A stretch of DNA of 64,000 nt, from NCBI GenBank assembly GCA_032690845.1, contig CM064422.1:5518001-5582000 (forward strand), read 5' to 3'. The DNA is from Eleusine coracana subsp. coracana (Eukaryota; Streptophyta; Magnoliopsida; Poales; Poaceae). Shown in pieces: positions 36,001 to 47,969 of the stretch. Each line of letters begins with the position of its first letter. Positions within the stretch are counted from its first letter, which is position 1. The notes beneath the pieces are model-generated. The model had not been told where the DNA came from. It was given only the letters and a program-made list of their open reading frames with translations, and searched no databases. A program made the position numbers and the translations under genes.

Positions 36001-37370
36001 TTTGTTTCATCTTTTGATACCTCGTTCACTGTTATATTCACATGATCAACATTCCCATCAGCAGATGAGTCTCTTTGATCCGCAACCTTTTCCTTTACTG
36101 TTTGCTTCTTTGTACTGGTGTTACATTTTACCAGCTCAGCATGACAAACCATTGGGGATACAGTACTGCTCACTTTCCTGGTATAATGAGCAATGACATC
36201 TCCCTTCCTTTCTTTGCTTCCTACAGTAGACTCATTTTTTATAGTTTTGCTCTTGCATGAGCCTCCACAAACTTCTCTATCTCTAACTGTAGCTGACCTT
36301 GTAACTCGTTTCTCAACACGCAAATCCTCTTCACATTTATCCTGTTTTGCCTCACCTGTTTTTCTAGTTATCGACTTTCTCCTTGTAAATACAATGTCAG
36401 GTGTTGATGCATCCTTTGGTTCATTCCAGGTATCCCTACCCTCCTTAGTGGACTCAGCTAGCTCATTGTGGTTATCTACTGTGCATGTTCCATTCTCAGT
36501 CAAAGAAACACTAGTTTCCTTATGTACATCATCAACGTGAGAATGCTCCTCTACTTTCTGATCTCCACAACGAAGGACCACTCCCTCAGTACAAACAACC
36601 GCATCCTGCAGCTCAACGTATTCTGATATACCGCTAGGATCGACTCTGCATAAACCTGTGCTCATTTTATCATCATTTGTAACAGCTGACGGGTCTATGA
36701 CCTCACCCTGGAAAGACACATGGCCCACCTTGTTAGCTTGGGACTCAACAAAAGTCAAACTGCTTGTTCCAGCTATAGAGTAACTGTGGTCGTTATGAGT
36801 TATAACTGAGATCTTCTCATCTGACTTGATACTTTTATCATCTAATTCTGCAGTGCTACCTTGAGTGCCTAAGCCATTCCTTGGAGCAAATTTCATCGCT
36901 GCATCCCCAGATATTTTCACATTATCCTCAGCATGCCAAGATGACTCTTCCGAGACGCCACTCTCACTCACATTAACCACTTCTTTGTATTCCTCACCAT
37001 TACAAGTATCAGCCATCAACGGCCCACGTCTGTCAGCCTCCACAAGAGCCTCACACTGTTTTCTATCCAAACAGACACTTTTGCCAACCTCCACAGCCAC
37101 ACCACACGTGGTCTCAGCACCAGCACGCAGCTTCATGGCGTCGGACCTCAACATCCTTTTTGTCACGGGCCCATTCACATCTGCAGAACCCCCCGTCAAA
37201 TCCTTCCTCTTCTTCCCAGTCAAGGCAGGTCCCCCGCCAAGATCCTCATCAACGCCAATGCCAATTGAAGACTTGCCTACCTCCAAGGAGACAGCATCCT
37301 TCCTCAAATCGTTCCTCATACCATCCTCCATTCCTGGCAATGGAGCTGCCTTCAAGCCGTTATGGCCCAT
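30076..37370 (-). CDS. PHD-finger/GNAT protein, IDM1 (ROS4)-like
   Basis: Exons 34248-37370, 33859-33991, 33639-33727, 32729-32967, 31384-31470, 30656-30755 and 30076-30315 give about 1336 residues with consistent phases. IDM1-type proteins are nuclear chromatin regulators with PHD readers and a GNAT acetyltransferase fold. The first exon holds a long, charged, low-complexity N-terminus with basic KRK-type signals, then an EILVNAGWKIDQRPR block, then INCSCCTKVLTVHEFVVHAG (TPL-binding/TDBD-type). The PHD zinc finger is CGICGDGGDLICCDGCPSTF, HMSCLGLE and DNWCCANCSC. A second Cys/His stretch (CSQCEEKYHQAC) follows. Exons 4-7 read VIQRIHEDVPETV, FRGFYIFILERGDEIIAAAS, MPFIGTRNMYRRQGMCRRLL (acetyl-CoA loop R-x-x-G-M-G/C) and a MLVFPGTGLLQKPL tail. 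The exact 3' end is uncertain. The 5' leader and promoter lie in the GC-rich 37400-38250. Confidence 0.88.
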
Positions 37371-37380
37371 TCGAAGTCCC

Positions 37381-38250
37381 CTGCAGAAGATCAAACGTCA
37401 TCAGATGACCAAACCCTGTTATATATGTCGTCTATACTTCATGAAATCACAATTTAACTAAACAGCGTGATCTGCCCTAAACCCTAGTTTAAACCTACTC
37501 CAGCCTGATTAGGAAATTACGGGCAATGCAACAAAAAACGGGCAACAAAATGGGCTAAAAAATTCCAGCTTTAATTCGTTTCTCGGGGAAAACCGAATCC
37601 GAAGTAAAAGACCACGCACCAGCAACCCTATCGAGAAAAGGAAGATAGTAAAACATCAGCAAGATCGAAAGCACATGATACGTGGAGAAATTAAGGGAGG
37701 AAGAAACTCACAGAAGCGGACTTGGCGTCCGGCATGGGGGTTCACTCGAACCCCCCAGAATTATCAGGGAATTCGGCACCACGAAGTGCTATATTCGTCG
37801 ACTGCAGCCGATCTCAACCGCCGGAGAAGCAGAAGATGAACCGCCTAAGCAGAAAACGAAATTCTGAGACCGGATTAGTGCGGCGCCACGCAGCACGTGA
37901 ATCCGCGTCAAAACTGAACGGGAGTAGAGGGAGATTTGGATTCCTCCTGGAACAAAACCAAAACTCCAGGAACAAGGGAATCCATCCACCTCTACGAGCT
38001 AGAACGGATAACTCACCAACAGGAGACAAGACCAGACGACCTCCGCCCTCCGGGCGAACGGATCTCCGCTCCGCTCGACCGGCGCCGCGGCGGCTTGGCA
38101 GAGGAGCGGCGGGTGGAGGATCCAGCGGAGGGGAGTGGGGAGAGGGACCAAACCGGCGGCCTTGCCTTGCCTTGCCTTGTGCTGCGCTACGTTTTCCTTG
38201 GGGAGGTTTAATTTGTTTTCTGATCGGGCTGGGTTGCCTACTTCGTTGAT
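37381..38250 (-). promoter_or_regulatory. 5' leader and GC-rich promoter region of the IDM1-like gene
   Basis: The splice acceptor CTGCAG directly before the coding exon (37381-37386) shows that at least one upstream non-coding exon exists. The sequence becomes GC-rich between about 38030 and 38200, where CCGG, CGCC and CCTTG motifs cluster, as expected for a TATA-less housekeeping promoter. The precise start site and leader exon cannot be fixed from sequence alone. The antisense open frames here are attributed to base composition. Confidence 0.45.
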
Positions 38251-39590
38251 AGTGTGAGAGACTCGTAAGTGACGTGCGGGTCCTGCGCGCAGCGGCCGAG
38301 GCCGTGGAGATGCTGTTCCGTTGAGTGGTGTTTGATCTGGGTTCGTGCCCACAGGGATGAGAAGGAGAAGGGGTGCGCGAGGCTGGGCTGGTTTTTGTTT
38401 TGAATGTTTGAGGTGTGAATTGGAATTTCCCTCCAGCTGTTCTGGTTATGCTAGAGACGACCGTGGAAAAATTGGCAAACCTCGAAGGTTTTTTAGTATA
38501 TGCAAGTTTTTTGGTCATCAAGAAGTTGTGCATAGACTGCAAGCAAATAACCTTTTTTTATGGATTAGTATAAAATTATTAATTCACGTAGGTGGAAATA
38601 TCTTTAAGGATGTTCAATAATTTTGAAATGTAAGTAGTGGTTCACTTTAGCTTGTCAGATAGAGCTCACGGCTAGTATATCGTCGACTTTATATAGCTGA
38701 ACTATTTTAGTTGTAGTACGTTACTCGAATAAGTAAATATTGTTTATAGTACGTTACTCGAAGCAAATATTGTTTGTAGTATATTATTAGAAACCAAAAA
38801 AAATTAGTATACATAAAACTTCATTTTATGATATGTTTTGATTCATATAGTTTCTTTAATTTACTTAATAAATCTATATAGCATTGGACATTCACCAAAA
38901 AAAAGCATGTTCAACAAAACAGTGTTAAAACTATATTTTTTACTTGTCATGACCGTTGACAATACTTATTCATTTTCTGAACTATATATACGACTCTAAT
39001 TGTTAATCCTCATTATTTCTATACCCTGTTCACCATGAGATAAAGAAAATTGTAATTTTTCATGTTATTGTTGTCAAGCTTAAAAGTTTTAACATGGTAA
39101 TTTACTCTTGATTTATTGCATCTTGTTGTAAGACTCGCTAGCATGAACAATAAATGTACAAGATCAAGTCGAAACAATAAACTTTCAATCATTCATGTCA
39201 CATTATTAAAAATCAAATCCCTTGAGATATGTAATAAATACGAGAAGGGATTTCTTTTCAAAAGATTCAGAATCGCCAGCATTGATATCAAAAACATAGG
39301 TGAGTTTCCTTTTTTTTTCCCTCAAAAACACACATAGCGAGAAGAGCAAATGAAAAATGAGGTTTAGAGGGGGGCTATCTGCTCATGTTCCCATTGTCTT
39401 TCGTAGACGAACATGTTTGACAAGTGCTCCATGTTTCTTCACGGTATCTTTGCTTTTCCTGAAAGAATTCACCCGGAATTGGAGGAGCGTAGCAGGAAAG
39501 TCCCACGTCATCCCTCCTCTGTCATGTCACGGCTGATCCTCTGCGGCCCTGCAGTATAAGATCTGCATTGCCCAATAGCCACGGGCCCAG
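38251..39590. other. Intergenic, AT-rich
   Basis: Between the IDM1-like promoter and the first LEA remnant the sequence is AT-rich with only short frames. No repeat ends, target duplications or protein motifs were recognised. Confidence 0.4.
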
Positions 39591-39599
39591 AGGCACAGG

Positions 39600-39900
39600 C
39601 CGAAACATGGAAGCCCAAGCCCACCCCAAATGTCATGGACCCCGGCCAGGTGTTCAACGCCGAAACCATCGGCATGAGACGTGCGCGCGGAGGCGGGCCT
39701 GCCCGCGTCGTCCGTGAGACGTGCGGGCGCGACACCGAGGTCGCCATCTCTGACGTCCTTTACGGTAGGTGCCACCTGCCTAATAACTCCAGGCCGGCGG
39801 AGGCGCCGGCGAACGACCCCGGAGCGGTGCGGGTGACCAGGCCAGGCAGCGTGACGCGAGGCGCTTAGGCAGGCGGCGATGCACAACCGCGACGAGCACG
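39600..39900 (+). pseudogene. LEA seed-maturation-protein (SMP) remnant
   Basis: The plus strand reads MDPGQVFNAET, RARGGGPARVVRETCGRDTEVAI and SDVLYG, then after a GTAGGT at the place where the intact gene at 42148 has its intron, VTRPGSVT and, in a shifted frame, residues matching the AAMHN end. The intact copy has TDPGRVFDAA, ARGGGPPARIVDETYETRVKIAEALE, ADVLT and TRPGGVSQALQHAAMHN. About two thirds of exon 1 are deleted. This is the left-most LEA unit of the alternating LEA/DUF1668 array. Confidence 0.78.
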
Positions 39901-40436
39901 GGCGCACTTCGTGATCGTGAACGGAACAGACCACAAACAGAGCGCGTCATGACATCACTGATTAAGCAGGCCTTTTGCAAAGTACTAGTACTATACAGCA
40001 GCTGCTGCGGCGCTCATGATATATGTTACCTCGCGCCCCTGCGTATAATAAAGCTTGTGCGGTTAATCAGTAATCACCACAGAGCTGTACCCACGTCGTG
40101 CACTACGGCATGTCGGGCGACACAAGTACCGGGGCACGTATGTACGCGTTTCAATCGCCCCGCGTTCCGCACGGCGGCGCCGGCGTGCTTGTGCCGTTCG
40201 TGGGCGGCTGGGAGCGGGCCCGAAAATAGCCCAATAGATTTTTTCATCGCAAGCGGCCCGTTGGATCCATCTCGTTTCCTGTTCGACTCGAATCGTGACC
40301 GCCTTTCGCCTCGCTCGGATCTTTTATCGTTGTGTATGTGGATTATGGGTTTGGTGGAAGGGATTCGAGTTCGACTCCGCGCCGTTGAAATTAAAGAGGA
40401 TCCCGCAGGGCGAGGAGGAGAAAGAAAAGAGCAAGG

Positions 40437-41594
40437 ATGCCGAGGAAGCGGCGGCGGGACGAGCGTGGCGGCGGCCGTGCGGCGCGGCGGCACCTGTACG
40501 TGGTGTTGGACGACTGGGCGTGGGGATACAGCATCCGCAAGCTCTCTTTGCCGTCCATCAACGGAAGAACACAAGAACACGACGCGATCCGCGGCGTGCA
40601 GAGCGTGCCGTCGGCCGTCCTGCACCTGGACGCCCCGCGCGAGCTGCCCGAGTAGTACTTCACGGCCGCCTTCGGCACCACGATCGTCGCCATGCACCCG
40701 AGGGAAGACGGGGATTCCAACCCCGTCCACCACTGCCCCGTGGGCCCCGCCGCGTCCTACGACGTCCGGTCGCGGGCGCTGTTACACGGCCCGCGCCACT
40801 TGGAGGACCCCAAGATGTACCCCTTCTACGTCCCCGTCGGCGACGACAAGCTCTTCGCCATGTGCGGATCCTTCCAGGTGCTCCGCAACCGGCCATCTTC
40901 TACGGCGTCCCAGGAGGGCTGGTCGTGGTCCACGACGCTCCCGGACCCGCCCGAGCACCTGGACCCCCGTTGCGTCGTCTCCTCCGCCGTGCACCCCGAC
41001 GGGCGAACCGTCTTCCTCAGCGCGTTCGCTCCCGAGGCCACATACAGTTTTCAGTACACGGAAGAGGAGGCGGGAGAAGGGATGAGCGTGGCGTGGAGAA
41101 CGCACGGCAGATGGGTGCTGCCTTTCAGTCGACACGCGCACTTCGACCCGGACCTTCAAGCCTGGGTGGGGCTTTCCGGGATCCACGACGCCCTCGGCCA
41201 CGTCTGCGCCTGCGAGGTGCCGCTACTGTCGTCGTCCGCGGAAGATTCCGATAATAATTGTCTGCAAGTGCAATGCCCGACATGGAAGTTCAGCAAGGAG
41301 AGGCTGTTGTGCTTCAGCGAGGTGGATCCTGCCGAGACGCACGTCGGCGCCACACTCCTGTGCTTGGGAGGTGGGAGCGAGTACTGCGTCGTGGAGTGCA
41401 CCTCCGTGGAGCGGTACTCGGAGGAGGAAGGAAGAGCGCTGTATTACGATGAGGTTCGGTTGACTACGTTCTCATTGAAGTACGACGGGAACGGAGACCT
41501 GACATGTGGTGACAGCGTTCGACATCGGTACTACGTGGTGCCGGCCGGAGTTAGTAGGAAGATCCTGGAGCGTCCCGTTGCGTTCTGGATGTGA
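40437..41594 (+). pseudogene. DUF1668-like gene with one in-frame stop
   Basis: A single frame of 386 codons carries the full family pattern. From the start it reads MPRKRRRDERG, RRHLYVVLDDWAWGYSIRK, LPE, YFTAAFGTTIVAMHP, YDVRSRALLHGPRH, VPVGDDKLFAMCGSFQVL, WSWSTTLPDPPEH, VHPDGRTVFLSAF, WRTHGRWVLPFSRHAHFD, LQAWVGLSG, HVCACEVPLL, WKFSKERLLCF, THVGATLLCLGGG, FSLKYDGNGDLTCGD, VRHRYYVVPAG and PVAFWM. The only lesion is TAG at 40653-40655, after codon 72. A Gln codon (CAG) is the simplest ancestor. Translation could restart at Met 40692, but that would omit the N-terminal block. Function of the family is unknown; regularly spaced blocks suggest a beta-propeller-like fold (inference). Confidence 0.82.
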
Positions 41595-42147
41595 TGAACA
41601 AACCGTGATATATGCTCGATGTGTTATTTTTGTGATTGCGAAATTTTGATTTGCTTTTGCTATCATGTTGTACAATACAGACGCATTAGTTCCATCCACC
41701 TAAGAAAACACAAGAGACCGTAACACAGAGAAGACCAAATATGTCTTCTGTTGATGTTGAAACTTCAATCGTCACAAATAATGAAAATCTAGAGCCCCAG
41801 CTTTTGAACATCTCAACAGTTGCCTGTCCCGAACAGCGGATCGATAAAAAGCGCTTGTCAAACATGCGCTGCGACGTGAACCAACGATCCCAACCCAAAT
41901 TTGCTCCCGCCGCGCTGTCAACAACCAGTGCGTGTTCCAACGCAACAACAACATGGTGCAAATTTTGAACACAACACAGGCAGAGAAATAGCGATTTGGA
42001 GGAGCATGCCATGATATGAACCTCCCACGTGTCAGTATTTGCCCGCCACGTCACGGCCGCCCTTGCGCAGTACTATAAGATAGGCGTGCACTACCACCCC
42101 AGTGCGCCACAAGGGGACACGACGAGAAACGAGGCCATATAGTACAA

Positions 42148-42840
42148 ATGGAGGAGACCCGCCCAAAGATCGACATCGACTGCACGGTGCCTCCGGAACA
42201 GCCCGAGCCCACGGATCCCGGCCGGGTGTTCGACGCCGCCCCCGTCGCGCCGAAGGACGCCGTCGAGTCGCTCACCGAGCAGCTCGCACGCGGCGGCGGG
42301 CCGCCCGCCCGCATCGTCGACGAGACCTACGAAACAAGGGTCAAGATCGCGGAGGCGCTGGAGGCGTCGGCTAGGGAAGTTGGGGACCAGCCCGTCGAGG
42401 CGTCCGACGCCGCCGCCATACGCGTGGCCGAAACGCACGCCGTCGGCGCCGAGGGCGTGGCCGTGCCCGGCGGCGTCGCCGAGCGGGCGCGGGCGGCGGC
42501 GGAGGCCAACGCACGGGCAGAGGGCGGCGAGGACAAGGTCACCTTCGCTGACGTCCTCACGGTACGCACATATATATCCATGGTTCAGTTCAGTGTGATC
42601 GGCGCCGACCCGCGCGTCGACACTGAGTACGTACGTTACTGATGACGCGCGCGTGTTTTTCAGTGGGAGTCGACGGTGAAGTTGCCGACGGGCGTTGCCG
42701 TGACGAGCGAGGTCGCGTCGACGGCGGCGGAGGCTGAAGCGGCGGCGAGAGACACTGGAGCGGGGACCAGGCCGGGCGGCGTGAGCCAGGCGCTTCAGCA
42801 TGCGGCGATGCACAACTGTGAGCACGAGACCGCGTCGTGA
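42148..42840 (+). CDS. LEA protein of the seed maturation protein (SMP) family
   Basis: Exons 42148-42561 and 42664-42840 encode 196 residues; the intron is 102 bp with GT-AG ends. SMP-type LEA (LEA D-34 group) proteins accumulate in late seed development and under drying, and are thought to protect cell components. The protein is Ala/Glu-rich and hydrophilic, with SMP-like repeats: DPGRVFDAAPVAPKDAVESL, RVKIAEALEASAREVGDQPV, EASDAAAIRVAETHAVG and GGVAERARAAAEANARAE. Exon 2 gives LPTGVAVTSEVASTAAEAEA and RPGGVSQALQHAAMHN. At 196 residues it is shorter than many family members, with roughly two full repeats. It is the only open copy of three in this array. CACGTG-type ABA elements close to the start were not seen except a CCACGTGTC near 42027, which is plausible. 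Confidence 0.85.
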
Positions 42841-43181
42841 ATCAACGGAGAAAAATAGAGTGCTAGTGGTTGGTCCATGCATGCATCGTCGTATCCTTTG
42901 TAAAAATACGTAGTACCGTGCCGGGATGAGTCTTGTAAGTTGTAACTCGGCTCAGACACTGATGTGATCGACGCATCATCGCATGACTGACCAGTTAATT
43001 ATAAGCGTTAACATCTCTTTGACTAGAGGTGTACTACCATGCAACACGCTGCAAGAAGGCGACAGCTGCCGCGCGCCGCCTAGGAGCCCATGTCGGACGA
43101 CGACACAAGTACCGGGGCGCGTGGGTGCGCCTGCGTGAATCCTGCCGTGTTCCTGCTGGACGGAGCCGCGTCGAGCAAAGG

Positions 43182-43257
43182 GCTTGTCGTTCGCGGCGCT
43201 CTACAGAAACCGAAGTGGCGCTTGTCGTACGCGGCGCTCTACAGAAACCGAAGTTGC
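43182..43257 (+). repeat. 38-bp direct duplication
   Basis: GCTTGTCGT..GCGGCGCTC with TACAGAAACCGAAGT occurs twice head to tail (43182-43219 and 43220-43257) with about three mismatches. It lies in the spacer between the intact LEA gene and the DUF1668 pseudogene. That spacer also shares ACACAAGTACCGGGGC (43102) with the spacer before the previous DUF1668 gene (40120). Confidence 0.75.
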
Positions 43258-43563
43258 GCTACCCGGAGAAGCCTCCACGTAAACTCGAGCGAGCCCGTGA
43301 GCGGAGACCAGCTCATCAAGCAACGCGAGCTCTTTTATTTATTTTGAGAAAAATCAAGTAACGCGAGCTGGTGATCCGGCCTTTAGAAGTACTGAGGCCT
43401 TCAGAACGACTCAGGTTCATGTGTATGTATCGATTCTTGATCTCGCGATACGGTTCGAATCCTAACTGCAGGGCTACAAGGGTCCGCCAGCGCGCGCCGT
43501 TAATCGAAATCGAAAGCGAAGGGTGCCGCTGCCGCCAGCGACGACCGAGGAAAGAGCGACGAT

Positions 43564-44622
43564 ATGCCTAACCAGCGGCCGTCCTTGTACCTTGTCCTGG
43601 AGACTGGTCATGCGGATACAGCATCCGCAAGATCGCCCTATCGTCGTCCCTCGATTTCCGGCGGCGGCTATCCGGGCGATCAGCCCCTACCGTCCCCCAT
43701 CTTCAGCTTCGACGCGCAACCCAGGCTGCCCACGCACTTCGCGGGCCGCCTTCGGCTCCAACAAGCTCATCGCGACGCATCCCGTCCTCCCCACAACGTC
43801 GTTCGTACCCAGGAACCTCGTCCCAGTCTTCAACCACCACGCGCGGAGGCTCCTGATCACGTCGACCCCATCTACACCCCCGTCGTCGGCGATCAGCTCT
43901 GAACCTTCGAACTGCTGCACCCTCCGGCACCTTAACCTGACGACGGCTCGATGTGGACGTGGCGCAAGCAGCCCGAACCGCCCTTTGAGTCCGAGCACGT
44001 CATGTCCTACGCGCTGCACCCCGACGACCGCACCATCTTCGTCAGCGTTGGCAAACCCAACGCGCCGGCCGCCACCTTCACCTTCGACACGGCGGATGCC
44101 GCGTTGGGGAACAGTAATAATAATGGTGTCGAGAACGCTTGGAAAAGACATGGGCCATGGGTGCTACCGTTCGCCGGCCGCGCCTACTTTGACCCCGATT
44201 TGGACGCCTGGGTCGGGTTCTCCAGAGACTTTCACGGGCATCTCTGCTCATGCATCGTGGCGTCTACGACCTCTCGCGAGAGCGACGGGCATTGCCCGGC
44301 CTGGAAGGTCAGCAACGAGAGGTATTTCACCGACTGGTCGATCGAGAAGCACGTCGGAGCCAGCCTCGTCCACATGGAAGGTCGGAGCAGGTTCTGTGTC
44401 GTGGAGAGCTTCCGCGTAAACGATGGCTCTGCTGATGGGATGGAGGAGCAAGACGCCTTGCGACCTAGTTGCCACTGTTGGATTCGGCTGACGACGTTCT
44501 CTCTCAGGTATGACCGGAATGGAGACTTGACGACCGGCAATAGCCGCCGTGTTCGATGCTACAAAGCGCCTGAAACAGCTAGTGAGCCGATGCTCAAGCA
44601 TCCAGTGGTCTTTTGGATGTAA
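43564..44622 (+). pseudogene. DUF1668-like gene, frameshifted 5' half, open 3' half
   Basis: The 5' part has SLYLVLE and, in a second frame, CGYSIRKIALSSS, then FRAAFGSNKLIATHP-like and FVPRNLVPVFNHHARRLL residues scattered over three frames, with a TGA near 43901. From 43951 a 223-codon frame is clean to the end: MWTWRKQPEPPFESEHVMS, YALHPDDRTIFVSVGK, TFTFDTADAA, KRHGPWVLPFAGRAYFD, LDAWVGFSRDFHGHLCSC, WKVSNERYF, KHVGASLVHMEG, FSLRYDRNGDLTTGNSRRVR and HPVVFWM. The downstream half could in principle still be expressed, but the N-terminal block is destroyed. Confidence 0.82.
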
Positions 44623-45590
44623 AGAACGTCCGGAAACTGCTCTGTTAGCCGCTGTGTCACCAAAAAGGCCTTTCATTTAAATATTAGGGTCAACCGAATC
44701 TTGTGGGTACAAAGTCAAATATGAGAGCTTATGCAAGGAATGTTTAAAAGAAAGATATTTTTGAAAATAGGTCTAGTATAACCGTATGATATCATTATGA
44801 TTGATGGTTGTTTTTTTTTATCTTAATCATTAATGGATGTTAATAGAATAGATGTCACCAATATAAATTGGGTAGTTTTATAATAGACCCAAATAGATGC
44901 CTACCATTTATTTTGTTTATCTAACGACTCAGATCTTAATCATGATACTTTTTTGATCCATCAGTATCATAAGTATCATTATAAGATATTATAAGTATCA
45001 TATGGATATAATTGAAAAATAAACTTATAGACATGTAAATTAAACGTTTTCGAAGGTCAAGATGATAGGTTTAATTATTTCATCTTCATCTTATATTTTT
45101 CTCTTTCTTTCATGGAAGTCGGAGGATCAATTAAAATATCATCATGTCAGAAATTAAAATTTTACTAACAATGCAACAGAAAATTAACTCCTACATTATC
45201 TAGTAATTATAGTTAATGCCATCTCAAATGAATGGTTAGATCTAAACCATGATACTTCAATTTTACATGTATCATGGTCTACTGTAAATGTCCTCTATAA
45301 ATCTCATAATGATATATATCAAATGGTGCATAGTCATATCTGCTACCTATGCTTAAAACAACTTGTACATCGAATTCACTTTATAATTGTAAATACATAA
45401 GCTTTGGGTGGTTAGTGGTACCTATACAAATCTTGTCACTTAACCTTGTTCCTTATTAATTAGTGGTATTTATCAATGGTTGTAGTAGAAAAATTGGTGT
45501 TACATAAGAAAATGTAATTGGAAACGAAAATCTTCTTGTGTCATGGCATTGAAGAAAAACTTAGTTCATATAAATCTACAACATCATACA
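44623..45590. other. Intergenic, AT-rich
   Basis: No coding signal was seen. Repeated TATCATGAT/ATGATAC-type words around 44780-45310 (for example ATCATAAGTATCATTATAAG) suggest a decayed foldback repeat, but no ends could be defined. Confidence 0.35.
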
Positions 45591-47969
45591 TCTCTACCCC
45601 TTAAAAGGGCGAGTTAAAACTTTTTTATGACCACACCACTAATAACCCCCAACAGTCACAATCTAATCTATCTGCACCCTATTAATTGTACATAGTAATA
45701 CACTTCTTGCAGATCTAACGTAGAAAAATGTTTCTCGTACACCTCTTATAGATCGGACGATCCAGCGTGCTTGGATCTCCAACTCTCATGGCCTCGCGAC
45801 CCCGGCCACTCCCCCTCCCCCTGAGTAGTCTACCAGGAAGCACGTATGGCTTCTCGGAAGGCGGTGAAGTGGCGACGCTGAGTCGCCTGTGGTCCCTTCC
45901 CCTCCATTGATTCCAGCACGCGATCACATCCAATAGAAAATCCATCATCCAACTCAGCGTCACCATTTTTGGATCTACACGCAGGCAACCAGGACTGCCT
46001 GGTGATGCAGGCCGCAATCACTCCTCCCCGATCCCATCCCCAACCGTATTTCCCCAATTTAGATCGCTCCTGTCGCGCGCGTTGCCTCACCGGCTCTTGG
46101 GTGGAATCGCTCGACCGGCCTTTTGTGCCATCAGACAGCGCCTCGTCGTGCCTTGTGCTGTCCTCTCTTCAACTCAGCGCCTCCTCTCAGCCGACGCAGA
46201 AGTGGTTGTCGCTTTCTTGTAGCCACCGCAAGAGTTGTCGTTGAGCTCCTCTACTGACGGGTGCAAATTGTCCACGCGAGCGTCGTAGGAGTACGGTAGC
46301 TTCTGCCTAATCCTTCTCATTTATCTGATCTGCAACGACAATCTTTAATTTAGATGCCTTTTGTCCTGAGTTTTTGATTAATTAATCTCTCATTTGTACA
46401 TACTTATGTTACATTCTCTTTCAAACTATCGTCAGCCACAATTTTTTGTTGCTTCAAGGTAGATCCGCTTTATAATAGATGATTTCAGAGAAAAAGAAAA
46501 AAGGGAGTTTGCGTACAATTTTTTAACTATCATCTATGTTGTAGAGATTTACTATATAATGAACGGTACAATCCAGTTTTGTATGGACGCCAGATACAAG
46601 ATTAAAAAAATGATTAAAAAAAAGAGATACAAGATGAAAAAACTTAGATAGAAGCAATATGTGGCCCAAGATCCCTGTCCTGTATTGAGCACTGACCATT
46701 GTTTTTCTAGATTGACAGTAAATATTGTATAGCATCTCATTGCATTGCACACCGTCCAAGTTCATTAGAGACCACTATTTGTCTCTTACTTAAGACGCTT
46801 TTTCTCATTCTGCTCATGCCTTGATGGATTGTAATATGTGCATATCATTAAAGACCTATATCTATATATTAGCAGAGGTATTGCCAATCTGTTACAATGG
46901 AGTTAATTGCTTTGCAGATGAAATAATATAGATGAAAGACTACTCAAGAAACAAGTTTAATTAACCTTAATTTAATTGCAATTTGGACTTTCAATTTGTA
47001 GCAAGTACTTATGTGAAACTGTAGATGCTCGGGCTTTATCATTTCTACAAGATCTCGGAAATGGGATGCAGAGCAGCTAAATTATAGACTAAAAATTGAA
47101 CTATTCCCATTTTCTTACAAAACATTTACTATTATCAATGGGTATATAACTTTGAGTAAAAATAAGGGGAAGGTAATTTTTGTCAAGCAAGATCATGAAC
47201 TGATTGGTGAAAGCCAAAAGCCCCTTTCCTTTAAAGTTTTGATTTAAAAAAGATTTTAGAAATGATCCATCTAAATTAAGCATGATTTTACTACTTTCCT
47301 TTATTTGTATACTCCATGACCATGGATTCAGCTCAGGATGACATGCCTGTAAACTAGTGGTCTTAAGATATCGGTTGATGGTACTGCATTGTGTATCCTA
47401 AATAGATTCTTGAGAAAGAAACAATTATAGAAAGAATACATAATTTAAATCCTCACATGATCCTACCTCAAGTATAGTATCATCAACTCTGGTTAAATGG
47501 CTAATCAAATGGTTCATTATTTGCTTACTCACAATGTTGTTTTATCTAACTTGTAGATGATGGTCCATCAAAATAATTCAGTACAACAGTTGTCAATGAG
47601 TGCCCATGAAACCATCCAACATATTATTTCTTTCTTTAATTATAGGACATGTTGCTTTATTGAGGAAACTGTATACCTTGGAAGATAGAAAGGGATTTGA
47701 ATGGAAAGGCTCGTGAGTCATGAGTGTTTGAATTTGAAATAGATAAATTTATTTCTCTGAAGTTCGAACTTTCACAATAATCATTATGCAATACTGAAAG
47801 CATGACTATATTTGGAAAAGTACGACTTGAAAATGAAGATAAAAAAATGAAACATGTGAATATTTAACTTCTCTTTCTATGTTTGATTACCAAAACATCA
47901 TGTATTCTTTTCTGATTGTTCAATTTTCCTTATTGAATATCCGTAGCGTTAGCACGGGCATTGTACTAG
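45591..47969 (+). mobile_element. Non-autonomous Helitron, 2.4 kb, with a GC-rich captured segment
   Basis: The 5' end TCTCTACCCCTTAAAAGGG follows an A, and the 3' end has CCGTAGCGTTAGCACGGG, a short stem-loop, then CATTGTA and CTAG before a T. These are the structural signs of a grass Helitron inserted between A and T. Positions 45715-46300 are GC-rich and look like the 5' part of a plant gene (leader or first-exon type sequence), while the rest is AT-rich. No helicase/Rep coding sequence is present. No long open frame in the GC-rich part has recognisable content. Confidence 0.75.

Noticed and set aside
37814..38542. 242-codon minus-strand frame upstream of the IDM1-like gene
   Set aside because: It lies in the GC-rich leader/promoter, is low in recognisable content and ends in front of the coding exon's splice acceptor. 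Treated as leader sequence.
39949..41254. Long plus-strand frames (378 and 319 codons) over the DUF1668 gene at 40437
   Set aside because: Shadow frames of the real DUF1668 frame, with Arg/Pro/Ser/Thr-rich content. The 40437-41594 frame carries the family blocks.
42091..42882. 263-codon minus-strand frame over the LEA gene
   Set aside because: Antisense shadow of the intact SMP gene; the plus strand has the SMP motifs and correct splice sites.
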